From NCBI GenBank assembly GCA_963082875.1, contig OY720100.1, positions 4,836,001-4,900,000 of the forward strand: a stretch of DNA of 64,000 nucleotides. The letters are read 5' to 3'. The notes below the pieces were generated by a model. That model was not told the origin of the DNA. It saw nothing but the letters and a program-made list of their open reading frames with translations, and did not search any database. Shown one piece after another: positions 35,462 to 46,154 of this stretch. The position numbers and the translations under genes are program-made. This DNA is from Corella eumyota. Its lineage: Eukaryota; Chordata; Ascidiacea; Phlebobranchia; Corellidae. Numbering within the stretch: the stretch's first letter is position 1; the number at the start of each line of letters is the position of its first letter.

Positions 35462-38400
35462 TTACAACATATCATTAGGAATATCATCCGCTTTGTTGGC
35501 ACACACGAAGTGCTTTCCTTGCATTTGAGCTTGTATTTCATCTTCTGTTTTCCCACTTATTACAGGAAGACGAATTTGAAAATATATCGTCATCAGAACA
35601 GTAATTACTAACCACGGCATTAAAGCATACGAACCAAGACCCTCCTACAACACAGCACCATGGTAAAATAAAAAAGGCAAAAAAAATTGAATAGAAAAAG
35701 TTTTTATTCAATTTTTTTGTGAAAATTAAAAAAAATTATAAATACAATCCCAGCTTACCAAACAATACGGAACAACAAATCCCGTTAACCAAGACGTGAA
35801 AAATAGCATAGTAGAACCCAGGCCCAATACACCAGGGCGTGTGGATTCTGTAGTGATGAGTCCAATTAAACCAAAGCCCCCTGGCCCAATACCTCCAGCC
35901 CAACTAGAAATAACAAAAACCAGGTTGAATTTTATCAGCAGTTTGTCAATTTATACATTGTAATGCCTTTGTTACTTACAAAATCATAAACAAGGCAACA
36001 GATACAACTGTTAAGTAAGACATTGCTGTCGGTGCCAAATAAGACAGGGCACGACTTAAGGTAAAGAGTCCAATTACAGCAGACGCCAAAATGTTGGAAA
36101 TAACAAGAAGTCTTTTAAACCCGACGAGTTTGACCACGAACAGCTGCAAACAAAACGCGGTAATGTTAATTTTACTTAGGTCATATGTGAAACTTTAAAA
36201 TTAAAAGTCTTTTGATCTATAACTTACCCCGCCGATTGAGCAGAGGAAGCTTAAAGCAAAAATTCCAATGGATATGTAAGTGACGTTTTGAGCTGGTAAA
36301 CCTGACATAATAAATATTATATCAGAGTAGAATCCGATGGCGTTTATTCCACACAACATCAGATTAGCGTAAATAGCAAGAACCAGAAGCAGCATTCGCC
36401 TGCGTTAAACCGTTTACAAATTAACAAAAAAAATACAAGTATGAGGTTGATAATCATGTTATTGTTCTTGATATTTTACCTGTATTTTTTGTTAACAATA
36501 ATATCTCGTAGGCTGACAACATTTTCCGACTTAAGCTGATTTGTTATTTCTTCCAATTCTTCCTGGATGTTTTTCTAAAAAGTAATTTTTTAAATGCGAA
36601 ATTGTGTCTTAATTTACACACTTTGGAAAAAAATTATGATTTCAACAGTAGAAAAAAAAATAAGATAAATGTATATTCTCTTACGGTCGGTCCTTGACGT
36701 AAAACGGCAAGGGCTTTTAAGGCTTCTTCTTCCTTTCCAATACGAACCAAGTAAGTTGGTGTGTTTGGTATAAAGAGACTGGAAATCAGATAAATCATCG
36801 ATGGTACCACACTTGCGCTTGCTACAACTGGCCACAATTCTGGAGTACCAAACACCTGAAAAGGCCAACAAGCAGAATTAAACATTTTTAGACAATTATT
36901 TAATTAGCCAGCGCAGCCAAACGCTACTTTAATATAATGTCAAAGGCGATAAAAAGTTGTGGATATTTTAGCACAACCACTGTTAATTTTAAACGGTTGG
37001 GTTTATTAGGTGAGTTTGCAGCAAATATAGGGTAATAGAGCCTAAACATCTCACGAAATGTAATTGCCCAGAACCATACCGAGATAATCGCAGCTGTTAC
37101 TTTATCTAAGCTTTAAAAAGAGTAATTTTAAGGCTTGGCAGAAGTCATTACCGTGATGTTCTTACATATTACAACTTTGTTTGAATTTTAAAGCTAAGAT
37201 TAACTTAGGTTTATCAACCAATTGCTCTACAGCTCTCTGTTATTTACTTTTTCATTTTAAACACGTTTTTTGTAAGTTTCGCTGTGAACTTAATAGATTG
37301 TAGTTTAAATTATGTTTTACCTTTGGATGTCCAAATGTAACACCAACCACAATTCCAAAGTTCATTGCACAAGTTGGAATACTTTGCCAAAAGCCTTGTC
37401 TATTAAGTGCACTCAGTTCAGCAACCATTACTGTTGCAATATCTGCAATGCGCAAGTAATTTGAAATAATGAACTTTTAGGTAAAAAATTTGAAAAGCGT
37501 TGTTGACACATTAGATTGATCGTTTAAAATGAGTTTTAGATTGTTATGCTTAAATTTTACAATGTAAATGGCTTAGTTTTTGTAACTGTTAACTTACTAA
37601 ACACAACTCCACAAGGAAGACCAACAATCAGTCTTCCAACAATAAACGCCTCGTACGATTTCGTAAGGCCACCTACTAAAGCAACAACAACAAGTCCTAC
37701 AATATGCGTGACATGGCAAAGTTGCATAAGACGTTTACGGCTCATGTTGTCTACCAGCGGTTTCGATATAAGGGTTCCAATGAAAGCACCTATTATAACT
37801 GCTGTTGTTGATACAGTTAACAAGGACAACCAGGTATCATCGTCCATTGGAACTCCATTGCGTTCCTGTGCAAGTTAAATAAATCAAATTTACCAACATT
37901 GGCCAACTAACTGGGTGTAACTATAAATGCAAACTACTTTTCGGTATGATTAACTGCTTATACAAATGCAAGTTTATAAGTAGTATATAGAAGTTACTTT
38001 ATTATAAACTTACTTTTAAACAACATACTGTTTGTACGCACTACAGAAAACAATACTAAACCTCTATATATCGTAGGTAAGCAACAGTGTGAATTTAATA
38101 CTGTAACACATATGGCTTGCCAACAATTAAAAACAGTAAGCAATCCTGTTTTTGACTATGAGCGTAAGCCAAAATTAAACGTTTTCAAAGCGGCGTAGAC
38201 GTTTTAAGGCACTAAACGACCTCAAGGCCGCGCAGATTACAATTAAGCGTTTTGCTAATTAATTGACTGGACATGGATATTTGTAAACTTTAGTTAAGGT
38301 TATTAAAGTTAATAAAATTGAAGCAAAATTTACGCACGGTGTAGGTTTGGTTGAAGACCACTCTAAGAGCTGGCAGCGCTGGGTTAAGGTAAGTAAACTG

Positions 38401-39817
38401 ATAACCGACGATTGAAAGCATCATCCAAGCTGTAACGAACGTCGCATATTCACCGAACTTTGAATTTTCCTAAAAAAAAAACACACATTATCATAATTAG
38501 ACATTTGTATAGTAACTCACTTACGTCAAAAAAATAAAAAAATAATAGCCTTGTTTTTCAATTAAAAAAATTATTAGTGCACTTATTCGATAAAACTATT
38601 AAAAATATTTTTAAATAACAAAAGTCAATAAACAACCTGTTTTCTGTTTGTTAAATTTTTGTGTGTTATGAAAAAGGACAAAAATTTGTAAATTTTGCAA
38701 AGTGTTTTTTTTTTGACAAAAAATAAAGTAAATTTGATATGTTGTGATTGTAATATTTTGTTAATGCTGCATTTTTGGGTATGTTAAAAATTATATAATA
38801 AAATGCAAATTTTGCAAAAACGGCTTTTTAAGACTGTTTGGTATTTGCAGTTTAAACTCGTTGCTACACCACATCCACAGAGTTTAAAAGAGTTCATGTT
38901 TATATAATTTAATCAAAGGCCTTGTGCATACTATTACACTTTAGTGGTTGTTACGCACAGTTGCAAATGATAATGTTAACATTTTGCTTTTCAAATCACA
39001 CTCGCCTATGTGTTATGGCATATTAATTTCGGGCAAATTTTCTTTTGAACTTTTGATCTTTCGACATTAGTAAGTAAGACAAAACGGGCTATGAGCCTAA
39101 TGAGGTAGAACATTTTGATTGAGTTAGCTGTAGGAGTGCATGGCTTATTTTTCAATTAAATTATATATTTTATTTAAGTTACATAGACAAAATTTTCATT
39201 GTAAAAAAACTCAAAACATAAGTTATTAGTAGCTTAATTATAAAGTTTATTTACTTGCATTATTGCTTGTTTAAAGCAAAAACATTTAACAAACTTTTTA
39301 TTTAAAAATTAGGCCAATAAAAAAGCACAAGCATACAATTAACTTAACAATAGCAGTTGTCTAGTCTGTTTAAATAATTGTTTCATTTAAATAGTATTTT
39401 TTTAATGACATCATAATTTCCTCAAGTGACGTCAACCCGGATTTGGGAATTTTTAGTGGGGAATTTCAAATTAAGTATACAAATAAACTAAACGTTTTTC
39501 AATAATAAAATTAACAGTTTGTTTTATGTTGAAATAAAACAGATTGTTAAAATTCAGGTTGTTTTAGCATGGGCTCCTTAATTTTAAAAATTATGAAAAC
39601 AGCACTGGTCTAGGGTTAATTTTCCGTTAAAAATTGCTATACCACTTTATAATATTATTTACTGTGTTTTGGTTTTATATAATGCCATCTCATGTTAACT
39701 TATTGCACAAAAATAATATTTATTGCTTTTATATTATGTCATCTAATGTTACCTTATTGCACAAAATAATATTTATTACAAAATAATAATAAAAAAATTT
39801 TTACTCACGGCTGTCAT
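35462..39817 (-). CDS. SLC2-family (GLUT-like) sugar transporter, paralogue 2, 10 exons
   Basis: Tandem paralogue of the gene at 31294-34611 with identical internal exon lengths (132, 268, 122, 171, 95, 172, 164, 145). Exons: 39817-39809, 38469-38338, 37865-37598, 37442-37321, 36855-36685, 36574-36480, 36399-36228, 36143-35980, 35903-35759, 35644-35462. They sum to 486 codons. Landmarks match the partner: EYATFVTAWMMLSIVGYQF, GRLIVGLPCGVVFN, SALNRQGFWQSIPTCAMNF, IPNTPTYLVRIGKEEEA and GINAIGFYSDIIF in helix 7. LPVISGKTEDEIQAQMQ follows the last helix, again without an intact PETKG. Only three codons (MTA) are in exon 1, followed by a 1.3-kb intron with CRE-like sites. It probably has a related but distinct substrate or expression pattern. 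Confidence 0.88.
39406..39434. promoter_or_regulatory. CRE-like pair in intron 1 of SLC2 paralogue 2
   Basis: TGACATCA (39406-39413) and a perfect TGACGTCA (39427-39434) lie 13 bases apart, about 390 bases inside the first intron. This repeats the paired layout seen at 14813-14840. A regulatory role is inferred from the motif only. Confidence 0.35.
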
Positions 39818-41242
39818 TTTTTTCCTTTTGATTGGTAATATAAATATTAAAAAATAACGAATTTCTTTTTAAATGTTAATTTATTTTAAAATTTAAAAGT
39901 GATTTATTCTTTAGAAATATAATATCACAAAAAACTTTTTAATAATAACTAAGTACAATTTTTTTAAATAAATTAACTGCTATGCTATACTTGTAAAAAT
40001 TTAACTTTGTAGCGCAACTTGGTAAATTTATTTTTGCACTGAGGTAAAATATGTTCTGGTTTTTATAGCAGAAGTTAGTGGGTGTATGTGTGCTAATTTG
40101 GAGGTAAAAAAGATGGTTTGTGCACAAAATAACCGCAAAATGATTTTGCATTTTGTAATTTGACTTTTTGACCCACTTAAACAGAATTTAGAGAAAATGT
40201 TCAAAATTTGTTAAAACAACAGTTTCCGTGAACTTGCAATATTTAAAAAATTTTGAAAAAAAAAGTAGCAAATAAAGCATTTTTTTGGTTTTGTTCAAAC
40301 TGAATGAAATGGTTAAACTGTATGAAATTTGCTAAAAGAACAGTAACCAATGTTCATGTTTAAACTCTGAATAAAGTTTGCTAAAACAACAGTAACCGTG
40401 AACTTGCAATATTTAAATATTTTGTCAAGTCACGTCAAGCAAATAAAGCATTTTTGGCTTTTTCTGCTTTACTCGCACTTTTTCTAAAGTGTAATATATC
40501 GCTTTATTTGCGTAATAAGACGTCATAATATAAAGTAAAAAACACTATTTGCATTTGTTGCCGATGTAACAAACAAAAAAATATGTTAAAATTTTGTTAT
40601 GTGTTTTTTAAACTCTTCCTGCACAAAAATTAAGTCAAATACAATTAATATTTATCAAGGTAGAAGGTTAAATTTACTTGGCTTAAGTAATGTACTCATA
40701 AGGCAATGTTCTCCTAAAGAATTATTTTTATAATAAATAGTTGCAAATTGGGTAAAGTCATAAACAAAATTTATTAAAGCATCACAAACCTTGTGCTAAT
40801 TCGTATTTTTTATGAATGCACACCAATGTACAACCGTTAAAATAAAGCCGTTATGATCAATGATATTAAATAAATGACCGAAACTCTTGTTATACTAAAC
40901 AAATAAGCATGGGTAAAGTTATCAAAAACTAAGCGTCTGTACGAAGCAATAAAGCATGCTAGGAAGCTATTAATAATAAAATATATTTGTTGGCGGTCGT
41001 GGTTTTGTTTATTAAATAAAAAGCCTAGTTGATCTACGTAGCGCTAAACGCCATATTTATAAATTGAGTGAATAAATAATATCATTGTTAGGCAAAGGTT
41101 GTGAAGATTTTAGTCAAAGATTTAATACTTTTTAAAGTTAAAGATTTAATACTTTTAAATAATCTGTTGGTGATTTATGCATTTACCTTCTATGTCGAAT
41201 ATAAAAAACACATTTTCCAGGTTTAGTGGTTAGTTTAATATT
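39818..41242. other. intergenic region between SLC2 paralogue 2 and the receptor array
   Basis: Holds the SLC2 promoter and the upstream region of the first receptor, which point away from each other. A diverged tandem duplication lies at 40206-40290 and 40376-40460 (period about 168 bp; shared AACTTGCAATATTTAAA and GCAAATAAAGCATTTTT). No gene was recognised. Confidence 0.5.
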
Positions 41243-43227
41243 ATGTCAACATTCGGCTCCAGTTATAGTTCTGGCTCGGGCTCGGGCTCAGGCTCGGGCT
41301 CAGGCTCTGGTTACGATTCTGGATCCGGTTCGGGTTCTGGTTACAGTTCTGGCTTGGGATCTGGTTTCGGTTCAGGGTATGTAGCGGCCCCCAGTTACAA
41401 GACGAATACTTTTTCATTACAAACTCAAAATGAGTGTGCGTACAGTAAAAACATATGCACTCAAATTGCTTTGTTTAAATCGCACGAACAGCACGAGGAA
41501 TTGTGTTTCTTCGGGTTTGTTTGCGACAATGATGTGCTTAATCAATGCAATTCAAGTCTGACAATTGTCCAGTGCAATCAATGCAGGTCGTTATATGTTT
41601 TTTTTCTTGGTAAAACACAGTGTTCAATAGCAAATAATAAGCTGTTTGAAAAATATATATATAAGAAAACGTAAATTGATTTTTGTTAAATTAATCTTGA
41701 AATAAAAACAGATCCACTTCGATTATAATATTGGGCGTGTTTTTCGGTCTTGTTGGTGTTATAGGATTTCTTTTAAATGCTTTGGTCATTGCCTCAGTGC
41801 TCTTAGTCAAACCAAATTTGCGAACTACATTTGATTATGTAAAAATGTCATTGGCTGTAGCTGACTGGTTATGGTGTAAGTTATAACGTTATCGACATTT
41901 TCAGATTTGTATGTATAGTTATTAACTTGTAGTTCGACAGGTTTGCTTATTTTTGCGATCCTATTGAAATACATTGCCATGACACTCTTATCTACACCGT
42001 CCTACTTGATTGCCTTTCACTTACAATCTGTCGATTCTATTGAGGGTAAAATAGCGATGGTTCTAACTGGATTATCACAAATGGTTTCCTTGTATCACAT
42101 TGCCTATTTTGCCACACAACGTTTTGTTGCGATATATTTTCAACATTGGTTTATGAAATGGGGAAAGACGTTTACTTTGGTTGGCTTGATCTTGGTATGG
42201 TCGGTCTGCCTTCTTATGGTTGTAATTCCAGGTAAAAGAGAACGTTTAAATCATAAAGGCCATTAAATTTTTAACATAAAAACAAATGTTTTAAGGTAAA
42301 CAAAATTTATTTATTGTTTAACTGAAAAATTAATATAAATAATACGTTTTGTTTTATTCATTACCAACTGTTCAGTTTTACCAAATTTACCTGCCATTCA
42401 TTACATTGGATCAATCTACTACGAACCTTGGGCTTTTTCTTATGTTTCTCACGCTAATACAAGAAACACTATTCTATCTGTTTTGCTGTACTACGTGATC
42501 CCATTTTTTATAATGGTAAAACATATTTTAAACAAAATAAAAACGATATCTTTTATAATAAATGTTGAAAAACCAAAAACAAAAAGGATCAAATTAAATT
42601 GCTTTTTAGTCTGTCTTAAAATACAACTATTTATTTTTTAGACTGTAATGACAATTGCTACTGGAATAACTATTAAAAAGAAAATGGGAAATGTGTCTAG
42701 CAGCAGTAAGGAACGTGTTCGTAGACAGAGATCCATTTTTATTACCATGGCTCTTATGGAAGTGGGACTAGTTTTAGCTATTGGTGAATATAACATGACA
42801 ATAAGAAATCTCAACTTTAACTATTTCTATAAATTTTATTGTTTTAAACATTTACGTGAAGTGAACCAATCATTAAAAGATAAAAACTAAAAGTATTTTG
42901 TTGTTTTTTAAATTATACTGTTTATCATAAAATATAATTTGCTTAATGTAACTTAACTCAAACTTATCTTTTTGCAGCGCCCTTATTTATACTTACGTTT
43001 GTTCTGGCGAAACTTAACAATTGCTACATGAGAACATTTACGACAGTATGTTGTATATTATTTGCTAGTTCGAACAGGTAAAAAAAACATTTTTAAGTTT
43101 TGTGGAAATGATATAACTTCTTAATATTCCTTTATATTTTAGCATTTTGGATCCAACAATTTATAGCTTAAGGGACGAAAATTTTAAAAAGAATTGCCGA
43201 AAGTTGTTTAGAAGAGTGTTTGGCTAA
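41243..43227 (+). CDS. receptor R1: rhodopsin-class-like seven-helix receptor with Ser/Gly-rich N-terminus
   Basis: Exons: 41243-41586, 41712-41875, 41941-42231, 42376-42515, 42642-42783, 42978-43077, 43143-43227; 421 codons. Residues about 4-48 are a low-complexity Ser/Gly(/Tyr) tract not shared by R2-R7. The family seven-Cys motif follows (NECAYSKNICTQ, then LCFFGFVCDNDVLNQC, ending VQCNQCR). Helix 1 has FLLNALVIASVL (Asn 1.50), helix 2 MSLAVADWLW (Asp 2.50), helix 3 end QRFVAIYF (DRY variant), helix 4 VWSVC, helix 5 YYVIPFFIM and helix 7 DPTIYSLRD (DPxxY) followed by a short basic tail. The ligand is unknown. The Trp of helix 6 and the helix 3 Cys of most class A receptors are absent. A poly(A) signal is at 43295. 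It is the most diverged member of the array. Confidence 0.85.
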
Positions 43228-43576
43228 AGTTTTACGTAGTCTACAAAACAAGTTTCTACACATGTTGTGCTATATATAGGATAATGTGACTTACAATAAA
43301 GGTTAATCATTTTTTAGGTTGTAGTTTTTAAGAGACTTTGTCTTTTGTTGTAATCAGAATGTGTTGATTTTTATTTTATTTGCTTATATGATTTCATACT
43401 ATATTACACGTATGGCTTTGTTTGTATTTTTCTACTATTTGTTATTTAAATAAACAACGATTATAAGCTGTCAAGGGCACTGTTATAATTTTAAATTACA
43501 GAAAGACAAAGCACGGGACATTTTAGAAATAAAATATATTAACAAATAAAAAACAATATTATATCTTTGCTGGTTA

Positions 43577-45975
43577 AAATGTAAAACTGATAAATTTGCA
43601 AAAAGGAAGTTTACTTGATACATGACATTTAAATCGGTTCTGACGTTTATCGATAGCGGAAATACCATCGTTATTTCGAGTTGATAAAATAGTTTTTAAA
43701 TGTTTATACCATTTAAAAACATTTTATTAATTTTTTTTATGAAACAGTACTTACCACAGTTTGTTACTTGCAAATAGCATAGTTTAAGGCAGTAATAACT
43801 CAAATGGCTGGGAATTTTAGTAACTGCTCTTACGGTTCGGTCATTTGCGACCAAATAACTAAGGCGAAATCTTTTACTCTTGAGGTATGTTTTTTTGGAT
43901 ATGTTTGCGAAGACAACGTATTGGAAACTTGTAATACAACTATTATAAGTAAATGTAGCCAATGCAGGTAGGCAATCTAAAATGTTTTAAGTAAACGATA
44001 ATTAATTTTCTTAATGCTTTTAAAACTAACATTTATATATTATTAAGAGCTTGGTTAGTAGAAATATATCTTGTTCTTCTGATTGTTATTGGAGTTATTG
44101 GAATATTTATGAATGCTTTGGTGCTTGCTACTGTTTTTATGGTAGAACGTAACTTGAGAAGGCCATTTGACTATGTTAAAGTATCTTTGGCTATAGCAGA
44201 TCTGTTTTGGGGTCAGTATTACAATGTGTCTTTATAGCACTTTATTTAACAAAACATTAAGACATTTAACAAAATATTAAAACACTTTAATCTAAAATAC
44301 AGTTTAAATATTCAGGTTTTTGTATTATTTAGACATCAATATTAACTTACATACTTTAGGTGTTTTTATATTTGGATTTATGTTACCAAACGGTATACTG
44401 CTTCTCAAATCCACTCCAGCTGAAGTATTTGCCTATTACACTGCATCTAAAAACTCTCTTACAGTAACTCTGGGCTATATTACAGTTATGATCTGCCAAA
44501 TAGCATCTTCACATCATATTGCATTTTTTGCCGTACAGAGATACACTGCTATTCAATTCATGTATTGGTACAGGGCCAACGGAAAGTTATTTACTATAGT
44601 TGGAATAATTGGGGTGTGGGTCTTATGCCTAGTGTACATTTTTCTTTTAGGTAATAGTAAAAATTTATGATTTCTTTCGAAGCGAAGGTAATGTCGTTAA
44701 CTGCTTTAAAGCATATTAGAAAATGCGCTTCACCTTTTGGAGTATTTTAATAACGCTTAAAACTAATGGTCGAGTTACAAAATAACTGCAACAATTAGTA
44801 TGTTAAAAAAAGTTACCTTTATTAAAATAAGTTATTTATTTTACTTTTTATTTTAAGTTGTAAAAATTGACACATTTATTTTTAACAGCATTTTGGACAC
44901 CCGTCGGAGTAAAAAGAGAAGTAACATACGTAACTTGGTCTTTTGCATACATTGTTGTAACAGATGCTTTTACAGTATATTTATTTCTGACACTTTTCTA
45001 CCCTGTTCCGTTTGCAGTGATGGTAATCCATCAACAATTATTTGAATATCTCTAATTAACGGCAACTAATATATATTGCACTTGTGTATATGTACGTGCT
45101 TTTATGTTTTTAGACTGTGATGACAATACTAACCGGTATAAGAATAAGAAAAAAAATGAAAGCTTTTAAAGGAAGTAACCAGGAAGAACGATTGCAAAAT
45201 CAAAAATCCACTTTTATTACTTTGGCTTTTCTTGAATTTGCAATTTTAATAGCAATGGGTATTTTTTTCAAATTGAAATTTATTGTAACTTGTACAATAA
45301 CTAATTTTTGTAATAAATAATGTTTTTTTGGACAGTTCCAATTCTTGCTATGAATGTTATGTTGATTCTTGACAAAGCTTGTTATAGCTCTTCAATTGCA
45401 ATAACTTCAGTTTTTGTTTTTGGAGCATGCAACTGGTAACTATCAACTTAACAATTGGTCTAAAAAGTATTCGAGTAAAACAATATATTGTTCATCTTGC
45501 TTAAATTCTTAGCTGTTTTTTTTTACACAATTTAAGTACTTGCCAATACAATGTTTTGGGGTAAGATTTAAAAAAAAATTTTATGTAAAATTTTGTTTTT
45601 ATAACCCTTATATTACACTTCGTTTAGTTTTTTTGACCCAATCATCTATAGTTGTAGAGACGAAGATTTTAGAAAAAATTCTCGAAAATTGTACGAAAAG
45701 TATTTGAAAAAACACAATACATTTTAAAATTATTTAGGTAAATTTTGTTTAATTTTTTAAATATTTATCATATAAACAAAAACATATGTGTGTTTATATT
45801 GCAATTTACTCGATATAATAAATCAAATTTAATATTATAAATTTTAAATATTTTATATGCTAATTAAAGCACAGAATGTTACTTTATTCAAACGTACATT
45901 AGTTTTTATAAAAACATCTTATTTATACTAAATTTATTTTATGTTAACTCTGGTTGTTTGCATAGCATGGCCAGA
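43577..45975 (+). repeat. tandem duplication unit, left copy (contains R2)
   Basis: About 2.4 kb repeated almost unchanged at 46155-48510, including introns and flanks. The left boundary is near GTAAAACTGATAAATTTGC and the right boundary near ATGTTAACTCTGG. The spacing between the two genes is 2574 bp. Confidence 0.8.
43804..45727 (+). CDS. receptor R2: rhodopsin-class-like seven-helix receptor
   Basis: Exons: 43804-43967, 44048-44211, 44360-44650, 44889-45022, 45114-45258, 45336-45435, 45628-45727; 365 codons. The short N-terminus starts MAGNFSNCSYGSVICDQ, with an N-glycosylation-type site, and contains VCFFGYVCEDNVLETC and KCSQCR (seven Cys). Helix 1 GIFMNALVLATVFMVE, helix 2 SLAIADLFWG, helix 3 end FFAVQRYTAIQF, helix 4 VGIIGVWVLC, helix 5 LFYPVPFAVM, helix 7 FDPIIYSCRDEDF, then a basic tail ending KKHNTF. 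The exon 2 donor is GTCAGT rather than the GTAAGT of R3. The last splice makes a Cys codon where other copies make Ser. Ligand unknown. It is nearly identical to R3, so one member may be redundant. Confidence 0.85.
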
Positions 45976-46154
45976 AGATATTAATTTTTTAATTAAAAAA
46001 GGGTAATATTTTTCTTTTCTTTTTTTATTTAAAATTGTTAGAGTAGTTTTCATACGCCTATATTATAGTTGAAATTGTTAAGTAAGAAATGAAAAGACAA
46101 ATATAGAGAGGAAATAGTCTAAGTTTGGGATTTCAAAAAATGCTAAGTCCTATG

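Noticed and set aside
43483-43962. Minus-strand frames upstream of and across R2 exon 1 (also 46297-46536 at R3)
   Set aside because: Antisense shadows of the duplicated first exon and its flank.
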